From positions 28,003,154 to 28,067,153 of the forward strand of contig JASDDO010000028.1 in the NCBI GenBank assembly GCA_030015575.1: a stretch of 64,000 nt of DNA, read 5' to 3'. This document shows, piece by piece, positions 56,423 through 64,000 of this stretch. How positions within the stretch are numbered: the stretch's first letter is position 1; every line of letters begins with the position of its first letter. The stretch comes from Agapanthus africanus (Eukaryota; Streptophyta; Magnoliopsida; Asparagales; Amaryllidaceae). The position numbers were made by a program, and so were the translations under genes. Below the pieces are notes generated by a model that worked only from the letters and a program-made list of their open reading frames with translations, searched no databases and was not told where the DNA came from.

Positions 56423-59400
56423 TGTTCACCTTAATCAGAGCAAAGCTCTGTCTTGAAAATTAAAAAGAAAATTAAAGTTAAAATAAATAAAGTAACGTAC
56501 TCTATAAGAGCAAAGCTCTAGAAACAAAACTCAGAAAGAAGAAAAAGAAAAGAAAAGAAAAAAAAAAAAAATTGACCGCCGCGCAGTGCGCGCCGCGCGC
56601 TGCGCAGTGCGCGCGCGCAGTGCTCGCGCGCAGTGCGCAGTGCGCGCTGCGCAGTGCGCGCTGCGCAGTGCGCGCGCAGTAAAAAAAAAATAAAATAATA
56701 AAAAAAAATAATAAAATAAAAAATAAATAAAATTTTTTATTGCAAAATCAGAATAAAGATTTGAGGAAATCTTTTCTGTTTTTGTTAAAACAATAAGATT
56801 TCTTCTGTAAAACAGAGACCTTTGGATTAAAGATCCGACGGTGGGGAAAATTCCCCAAATCACTTAGAGAATAATCTCTTTAACAAACTTTAACTAATTT
56901 ATGGGCACTATAAAAAGGACCCTAGACCTCATTTTAAAATCATCAAGATCTTCCTAAAAAAGAAAAGAGAAGGGAACTCTTGAAGAATAAAAAAAAAGGT
57001 AAAAACCTTTTGAAGAAGAGAAAATTCTCTTATGAACAAGATCATAGATCTTTAACGATAAATAAATAAATAAATAAATAAAAATAGTGCCTTGCACTTG
57101 TTTTATGAACCATCGGTTCTTGAACCTAAAAGGTTCCTAAATTAATAGTGCTTTGCACTTTTATGAACCTTTGGTTCTCTAAGATAAGAAAAACAAGAAA
57201 AACTTGTTTTTTCTTAGATCTAAAAAATGAAATAGTGCCTTGCACTTGATATGAACCTCTGGTTCTAAAAAATAAAAGAATAATAAATAGTGCCTTGCAC
57301 TTGATATGAACCCTTGGTTCTGTGAAAAGAAAACAAGAAGAAAAACTTGTTTTCTTTTGATCTAAATGTAGATCAAAAGATTCTTGAGTTCCTGCAACTC
57401 ATTATGTAAAAGGGCCTGGCCCAAATCAGAAATAAAAGGGCAGAGCCCTATTTGGAAAAATTCTTGAGGGCCTGGCCCAAATCAGATCACAAAAATAAAA
57501 GGGCAGAGCCCTATTTGAAAAATTCTTGAGGGCCTGGCCCAAATCAGAAATAAAAGGGCAGAGCCCTATTTGGAAAAATTCTTGAGGGCCTGGCCCAAAT
57601 TAGATCACAAAAATAAAAGGGCAGAGCCCTATTTGAAAAATTCTTGAGGGCCTGGCCCAAATCAGAAATAAAAGGGTAGAGCCCTATTTGGAAAAATTCT
57701 TGAGGGCCTGGCCCAAATCAGATCACAAAAATAAAAAGGCAGAGCCCTATTTGAAAAATTCTTGAGGGCCTGGCCCAAATCAAATCATGAAAGGGCAGAG
57801 CCCTATTTGGAAAATTCTTGAGGGCCTGGCCCAAATCAAATCATACAAAGGGCAGAGCCCTGTTTGGAAATGCTTGAGGGCTTGGCCCAAATCAAACTGC
57901 AAGAATAAAAAGAGGCAGAGCCCTGTTTAGATTGATTCTTTTAATCGGGCAGAGCCTAAAATAAAAATTGGACTTAACCCAATCCTGGCTGTAAGTCCTT
58001 AAATTAAATGCCTCTCATAAACTAAGTCACGACCGGTTCGAGGGTACATCTCTGAACTCCTTTGACATTTGTCGTTGTAATTCCTCAACGACGTCAAAGA
58101 GGTGACGAGTCCCAACGACCACTCAGCTAATGGTGGACCGAAATGTCCATAAACTAACATTGGACCGAGATGTCCCTAAACTAATATCGGACCGAGACGT
58201 CCCTAAACTAATATCGGACCGAGACGTCCCTAAACTAATGTCGGACCGAGACGTCCTTAAACTAATGATGGACCACTACGTCCCTAAACTGGCATCGGAC
58301 CGAAATGTCCCTAAACTAATGACGGACCACCACGTCCCTAAACTGGCGATGGACCGAAATGTCCTTAAACTAATAATGGACCACTACGTCCCTAAACTGG
58401 CATCGGACCGAAACGTCCCTAAACTAATATCGGACCGAAACGTCCCTAAACTAAAGATGGACCACTACGTCCTTAAACTGGCGACGGACCGAAACGTCCC
58501 TAAACTAATAACGGACCACTACGTCCCTAAACTGGCGACGGACCACCACGTCCCTAAACTGGAATATGGACCACTACGTCCTTAAACTGGCGACGGACCG
58601 AAACGTCCCTAAACTAATAACGGACCACCACGTCCCTAAACTGGAATATGGACCACTACGTCTTTAAACTGGCGACGGACTGAAACGTCCCTAAACTAAT
58701 AATGGACCACCACGTTCCTAAAATTGGCAATGGACCGCCACGTCCCTAAACTGGCACAATAGGGCCCAAACGCTCTTTTGTTGGATCTAAACGGTCCCGT
58801 CTAAGTTGATCTTAACCCCAAATACGGTTAATGTGTCCTTAGATATTCAATAAAAGATAAAACCCCAAATCAATTTTGGTTCAAGGGTACACCTCTGAAC
58901 TCCTCTGACGCCTGTCGTTGTAATCCCTCAACGACGTCAGAGAGGTGACGAGTCCCGACGGCCAGATAATTAAATCAATCACTATGTTGAGTTGATCTTA
59001 GTCTAAAACAAGACTAACGTATCCTTGACGAATGTTTAAGTTGATCTTAGTCGCAACACGACTAATGCATCCTTAAACTAAAAACACCAAACCCAAATCT
59101 AACTAAATACGGATTTGGACTAAAACACGTCCTACGGGTGACGGCATCACTAAGTCTCCGTATACAATCCACGGGCAACCATAAACAAAACAAACACACA
59201 CGACACGAAGTGAAATTCTGGAGTAGGAGAAAGTTGTTACCGCGACGCGGTAGCGTAATTAACTGCAGGGGCTTGCGCCTGCAGGGAAGAGCGTCCCCAC
59301 AATCAAAAACCCCTCACCCTGAGGGGGAATCTGACGAAGTCTGCTACATCGGCCGCATCCGTCTAAACCTCCGATACACGGTGCCATAAATCAACTTGGC

Positions 59401-59497
59401 ATCTTCGGAGAGATAGACGGATAAAACCAAATAGCATCTGCCCCGAACCTCAGGCACAGGACGTCCTAACGTCTCGGCCGCCGTTCGGAGGGGAACA
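56423..59497 (+). repeat. 3' LTR of B (3075 bp)
   Basis: Nearly identical to the 5' LTR apart from longer GC and GGGCCTGGCCC repeats, which account for most of the 386-bp difference, and a slightly shorter 27-bp array (58128-58765). TATA box at 56909-56916. Confidence 0.9.
57410..57905. repeat. Alternating minisatellite in B's 3' LTR
   Basis: About seven to eight units of GGGCCTGGCCCAAATC... AGGGCAGAGCCCT..., of two alternating lengths (about 56 and 62 bp), giving a higher-order repeat of about 118 bp. The 5' LTR has only about two units (41135-41260). Confidence 0.8.
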
Positions 59498-59502
59498 CAT
59501 GT

Positions 59503-60143
59503 TCGTCTGGCAAATCGTAATTCAGAGGATAACCGGCAGGTACTGGATGCTCAGCAAGGAAGTTGGCAATGGCTTGACCTTTCACTGCCTTAAGAGGCTG
59601 ATAGGTTATTGAAAACTCCATCAGGAGCAGGGCCCATTTAGCAATTCTCCCTGTCAATATAGCCTTTGACATTAGATATTTTAGGGGGTCCACCTTTGAT
59701 ATAAGACAGACTTCATGTGCCAATGCATAGTGCCGGAGTTTTGTTATCGCAAAGATTAACGCCAGGCAATGTTTTTCGATAGGGGAGTAATTGTTTTCTG
59801 CCACCAGAAGAACTCGGCTTAAATAGTAGAGCGCTCTCTCCTTCCCTTGGTCATTTTCTTGCGCCCATAATGCGCCTAAAGAACCTTCTAGGGCGGTTGT
59901 ATAAAGAATGAGAGGCTTTCCCTTGACCGGAGCAGCCAGCACCGGCGGGTTCTGCAGGTATTGCATGATTTCATCTAGCGCGCTCTGGCATTTTTGGTCC
60001 CAGACGAACGGAGTTCCCTTCTTCATCAGGTGACTGTAAGGACAGCACTTGCCTGACAGGTTGGCGATAAATCGCCAGATGTACGCGAGCTTCCCTTGGA
60101 GAGACCGCATCTGTTTGAGAGTCATTGGCGGTGGCGTTTCCAT
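59503..60143 (-). pseudogene. Native RNase H and connection region of A
   Basis: TTALEGSLGALWAQENDQGK, YYLSRVLLVAENNYSPIEKH and KWALLLMEFSITYQ are the Ty3-type RNase H that follows RT. Homologous to D 24695-25162. Confidence 0.8.
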
Positions 60144-60189
60144 GATCGCCTTGATCTTAGATGGATCTATTTCGATACCTCGGTGTCAG

Positions 60190-61140
60190 ATGATGAATCC
60201 CAGGAATTTACCTGAGGAGACTCCGAACGCGCATTTGAGAGGATTCATCTTCAAATTATATTGCCGAAGGCGTTGAAATACGGTCTTCAGATACTCTAAA
60301 TGCTCTTCATATGACATGCTCTTTACTACGAGGTCGTCAATATAGCACTCGACGATTTCATGTATGAGATTATCAAAGATCTTTATCATAGCCCTCTGAT
60401 AGGTGGCACCGGCATTTTTTAATCCGAAGGGCATAACTTTGTAGCAGAATATACCCAAAGGAGTCCGGAAAGCGGTGTGCTTCTGGTCGTCGGGATGCAT
60501 CTTTATCTGATTGTACCCTGATGAACCGTCCATGAAGGAGAAAACCTCATGGGTAGACGTATTGTCTATCATCAGTTTGGTGACCGGCACTGGGAAATCG
60601 TCCTTCGGGCAGGCTTTATTGAGATCTCGGAAGTCCACACATATGCGCACTATCCCATTTTTCTTCATCACAGGGACGATGTTGGCGACCCAGTCAGGAT
60701 ACTGTACCTCCTGGATAAACCCAGAATTGATCAGTTTCTTGACCTCGGCATTGATACTCATCTCAAGCTCGAGCCGCATCCTTCTCGGCGCCTGCTTGAC
60801 TGGTTTGATATCCGGGGATATTGCTAATTTATGCACAGAAATCTCTGGATCTAATCCTGGCATCTCGGAATAGTTCCACGTGAAGCAATCTCTGTGCTGT
60901 AGAAGCACGTCCTTTAACGCAGCCGTCCTTTCTTCAGATAGCAGCTCGCTGACGAATGTCGGCCGCAGATCGTCTGCTGATCCCAACTCAATCTTCTTGA
61001 GGTTATCTGCAGTAGTATGTATGCCATCTTCGAGTTCTTTCGGAGCCGATGGAAATTCTGAGATTACCTCATTGTCATTGTTTTCGAAGCACCAAGGGAG
61101 GTCATCTATATTCTCTAGCTCTCCTTTCAATATTGTTACC
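60190..61140 (-). pseudogene. Reverse transcriptase of A
   Basis: VRICVDFRDLNKACPKDD, SFMDGSSGYNQI, MPFGLKNAGATYQRAM and CYIDDLVVKS are all visible. Preceded by the WCFENND and PSAPKELEDG linker as in D. Part of a broken element. Confidence 0.85.
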
Positions 61141-61184
61141 ATATGACAGGTCTGAGCCCGCTTCCAAGGACGATATGGATATGG

Positions 61185-62351
61185 TTATGCTCTTATCGCT
61201 TTGGGTTCGTGCTTTTGTGGCGGCGTTACCCTCCAGTTGCTGGATAAAGCAAACCTGTCTTGCTTGTACTGGTCTTCGACCCAGTTCTTGAAGGTAAAGC
61301 AGTCTTCGATAGGGTGTCCTATGGCTCGGTGATAAGAGCAATAGCCCGGATGAAAGACCTCATTAGCTTGCTCAGGGTGTTTAAACTCCGGAAGTGCGAT
61401 CATTTGATGTTTTATAGAGGGCTCGAGTAACTTCTTCGTCTTGTCTCGGGGGAAGGAATACGCTCGACTCATCTTCTTTGTGAGGGACGAATCCGGACCG
61501 CGGAATGCCCGATCACATGACTCTCTAATCCTGCATCGTTGTTGTCGGCTCCTTTTTCCACTTCTTGACTTACTTCTGCCTATGCGTCAGGCCTTTTGTA
61601 CAACGGGTTGACAGGGAGGAGCATCTTCATCTTTTGCAACCTGTTGAAACAGACGTTGCGTCCTGGCCTTCTCGTAGATGGCCATCTCGCGATTATGGTC
61701 TTTCCGAACTTTTTGACCCGCTTTCCTGATAAGCTTGTCCATTCGTTCTTCAAACGACGGACTCGGCATTTCGATTGTGGGATCTAGTTTTGATGAGGGG
61801 TTGGCATTGCTGGACAGGGCGTTTTCCTCTTCATCGAAGTTATATACGGCGTAGCTACCGTGGACTCGCTCCCGTTTACCGGATCTCACGTATACAAGGC
61901 CGAGCGTTTCTATTCTCCCGTTGGGCAATTTGCGCTGAGTTCCAGGGACATCCCAAATCCTGTTGTAGAATCGAGCTTGTCGAACAGTCTGTTTTAATGG
62001 TACCCCTTGGCGCTTCAATAGCCTCTTTAGTCCATTTGTGTAATATCTGGGCAAACGGATGGGTTGGAGCCTGTCGAGTGTAGAATCCGCGTCATGCCAG
62101 ATTTCTTTCTCCATTCTCGTTTCCGTGGATTGGTAGAATATGATCGCCTTTTCACCCTTTCTCCTGGAAGGGACGTAAAACGTCTGCAGGTCCTGTAAAT
62201 TGTGAGCTTGAAGTGCGTCGAGATCCTTGTATTGTTCTCGCGGCACCATGGTGATTTGCAAACCCTGATCATCGCTAGGGGATGCTCGTATTGACGGCCG
62301 ACTGGAGAATACGGCATTAACCTCATCTTTCGAGTCACTTCCGAAGATCAA
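61185..62351 (-). pseudogene. Protease-RT spacer of A with zinc-knuckle-like module
   Basis: Contains YSFPRDKTKKLLEPSIK and CSYHRAIGHPIEDC (CX2HX4HX4C), then RARFYNRIWDVPGTQRKLP and FVPSRRKGEKA-like segments. It corresponds to the long spacer of D (residues about 560-1030). Function unknown. Confidence 0.7.
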
Positions 62352-62462
62352 TATGGGGGCGGACGGTCCCGGGTCATTGCGTCGAGACGGCCCAGAGTAA
62401 ACTATCTCTTCATCTTCTTCGGTATCGCTCCCGAAAACAGGGATGGTGGCAGCGACTTTGTT

Positions 62463-62840
62463 CTACGTCTTGAGACACTTTTCTGTATCCTCGAAGTCTG
62501 GCAAAAAGTACTTTGCATCTTCGTACTTGCGGACTTCGTTCACGGAGAATGGGTTCAGCTCACCTGTTACGGTATACTCGAAACCATCCTTAAAGTACTT
62601 CATACACTGATGCTGTGTAGAAGAGATGATGTTGTACTCGTGTAACCAAGGACGACCGAGCAAGGCGTTGTAGCAGGTCTTGGCATCAATGACGTGAAAC
62701 TTGATGTCCGTGACGAGCAGTCCGAAGCGTAATGTTAGTATTACAGATCCGAGAGTCTGTGACGACTGGGAGTCAAAACCGGAGATGGTAATTTTGTCAC
62801 GAGCGAGGTGCTGTACGCTCATGTAGATTTTCTTCAACAC
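62463..62840 (-). pseudogene. Protease region of A
   Basis: ITISGFDSQSSQTLGSVILT, LLVTDIKFHVIDAKTCYN and ALLGRPWLHEYN match the C-terminal two thirds of D's protease. Confidence 0.75.
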
Positions 62841-62875
62841 CCGAACATTAAGGAGATTGACGGAGGATCCATTAT

Positions 62876-63940
62876 CTACCAGGATCTTGCCAATCTGGAT
62901 ATCATGGCAGTATCTAGAGACATATAGGGGACGGTTGTGGTTGCACGTCCCGAGGAGATGTCGGCCGCGTGCACTTCTTCCAGTTCGTCCTTCATCCTTT
63001 CTTCGGCGAGGAAGGCTTGGAATTGCTCGGGTTCTTGTAACGCCTTGATTAATGAATCTCGCGCTTCTTTTGATAATATGAGGGCATCGAGAATGCTGAG
63101 CTGAGAAGGTAGCTTCCTTAGGTGCGCTAGGATGTTGTAGTCCATCTTACCCTTCCTGGGAGGGTCCTTGGCAGTCAGCTCTTTCATAACTTGGTCATCT
63201 AAGGAGATATCCTCAGCGACCTTTTGCTTTCCCTTATCTTTTCTATTTGCGGGCCCGAGATTCTTTTTCGGGAGCGTGCGATTGCGCAGCTGAATGTTCT
63301 CGCAGGCCTCCGGTTCTTCCTCTTTCCCTAAGACGGACTCTTTAAAGAGAGGGCCCAGATCCATTTCCTCATCAGAGTCGCTCCCAAAGGTGAGAACTTG
63401 TGATCCTCCGGCGTTGATCATGTAACAATTGCCGGCAGTTCTTTTGTGTCCTTCGGCCGTACCTTTTTGTTCCCTACGAGTTTTGCGTTTCATACGCTTA
63501 AAATGTTGCCGGTGGGCAACATATCCCTGCCACCATATCCTAAAAGCGTCGCACTCCTCCGTAGGGTGTGAAATTTTCTGATGATATGAGCAATAATTAG
63601 GGTGCCCCTCCGCCCCATCGAACGTGTTTACTTCCGAGGGTGGCAGCTTCATTCCCATTGACATGGCTTTGGCAAACATTTTCCTCGTTTTGAACAAGTT
63701 TTTATTTGCATCGGATATCTTTTGATCTGGCGGGAGTGCTTCGACTCTTTCGTTTAGTCTCCTACGCTTGGCTCCTTCTGATGCAGCCATTTCACGCTCC
63801 TGATCGGCTTTACTCTTCAAACGAATCTCGTCTAGAAAGGCGTCGATCATTTCATCTGTTGGCCATACAAGTTTTGGATCAGGCTGTGCCCCCAGTTTCT
63901 CAGTGCCAGGAGTTTTCTCATCGTCCGAGTGGGAAATCAC
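62876..63940 (-). pseudogene. Gag C-terminal part of A
   Basis: VWPTDEMIDAFLDEIRLKSK, MSMGMKLPPSEVNTF, the module CSYHQKISHPTEEC (CX2HX4HX4C) followed by FRIWWQGYVAHRQHFKRMKR, and FGSDSDEEM. Same order as residues 100-450 of the long D frame. The rest of gag lies beyond the window. Confidence 0.78.
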
Positions 63941-64000
63941 ATGAAAACTCGCCCCATATCCCTCGTATTCATCTGAAGAGCTCTCTCCATCATCTTCCTC

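Larger units (their letters stand above)
40206..59497 (+). mobile_element. Element B: Tat-related, gag only, with antisense ORF and a nested solo LTR
   Basis: Both LTRs (40206-42894 and 56423-59497), PBS (42900), gag (43044-50820, interrupted by a C-family solo LTR), 3' repeats (50825-55170), antisense ORF (55310-55726) and PPT (56411-56422) are present. No protease, RT, RNase H or integrase was found. It is therefore non-autonomous and would need the pol of a relative such as A or D. The LTRs are almost identical outside their repeats, so the insertion looks recent. Perfect 5-bp TSD catgt. Confidence 0.88.
59498..64000 (-). mobile_element. Element A, right part (RNase H to gag)
   Basis: Continues element A after B, with TSD catgt at 59498-59502. 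Left to right: native RNase H, RT, spacer with a zinc-knuckle-like module, protease and gag C-terminus; it runs off the window's right end. Fossil; see the left part for the number of breaks. Confidence 0.85.

Overview
The window looks like gene-poor heterochromatin of a seed plant. All 64 kb can be read as nested Ty3/gypsy LTR retrotransposons, and I see no host gene. The evidence for a plant is Tat-lineage pol with a second RNase H, a plant mobile domain (PMD) protein, PBS and PPT motifs of plant Ty3 elements, and plant-type GT-AG introns. The species cannot be named from this sequence.

Layout. (1) 1-13576, minus strand: a long-LTR, apparently non-coding element C with Tekay/Del-like ends, arranged in tandem as internal, LTR, internal, LTR, with a 7749-bp period. 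(2) 13577-37160, minus strand: Tat-lineage element D. Its 3' LTR is cut by C. It keeps a PPT, a long antisense gene (14604-18741), about 4 kb of tandem repeats, integrase, RT, two RNase H domains, protease, gag and the 5' LTR (33682-37160). A solo LTR E (30730-32209, TSD gttgg) sits in its gag. (3) 37161-40205 and 59498-64000, minus strand: an older Tat element A, split in two. (4) 40206-59497, plus strand: Tat-related element B, TSD catgt, inside the pol of A. B has gag but no pol. Its gag holds a solo LTR of the C family (44416-48501, TSD gatcg).

Inferred order: A is oldest, D and B landed in A, E in D, and C-family copies in D and B. The near-identity of the C tandem units means they are young or homogenised.

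Main points. D carries a complete-looking antisense transcription unit beside its PPT: G-box dyad, TATA box, leader intron, PMD protein with four phase-1 introns and a C-terminal coiled coil, then AATAAA. B has the same layout in the same place but with an unrelated small ORF, which suggests an interchangeable antisense cargo slot. The LTRs and 3' regions are also packed with families of short inverted repeats: hairpins with a constant TCGTGAGGA-like loop and changing but still complementary stems, 13-15 nt dyads with 3-nt centres, G-box dyads, hairpins touching the PPT, and U5 hairpins. Several show paired compensatory changes between copies. All boundaries, domains and structures were read by eye. 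No alignment, folding or database search was run.
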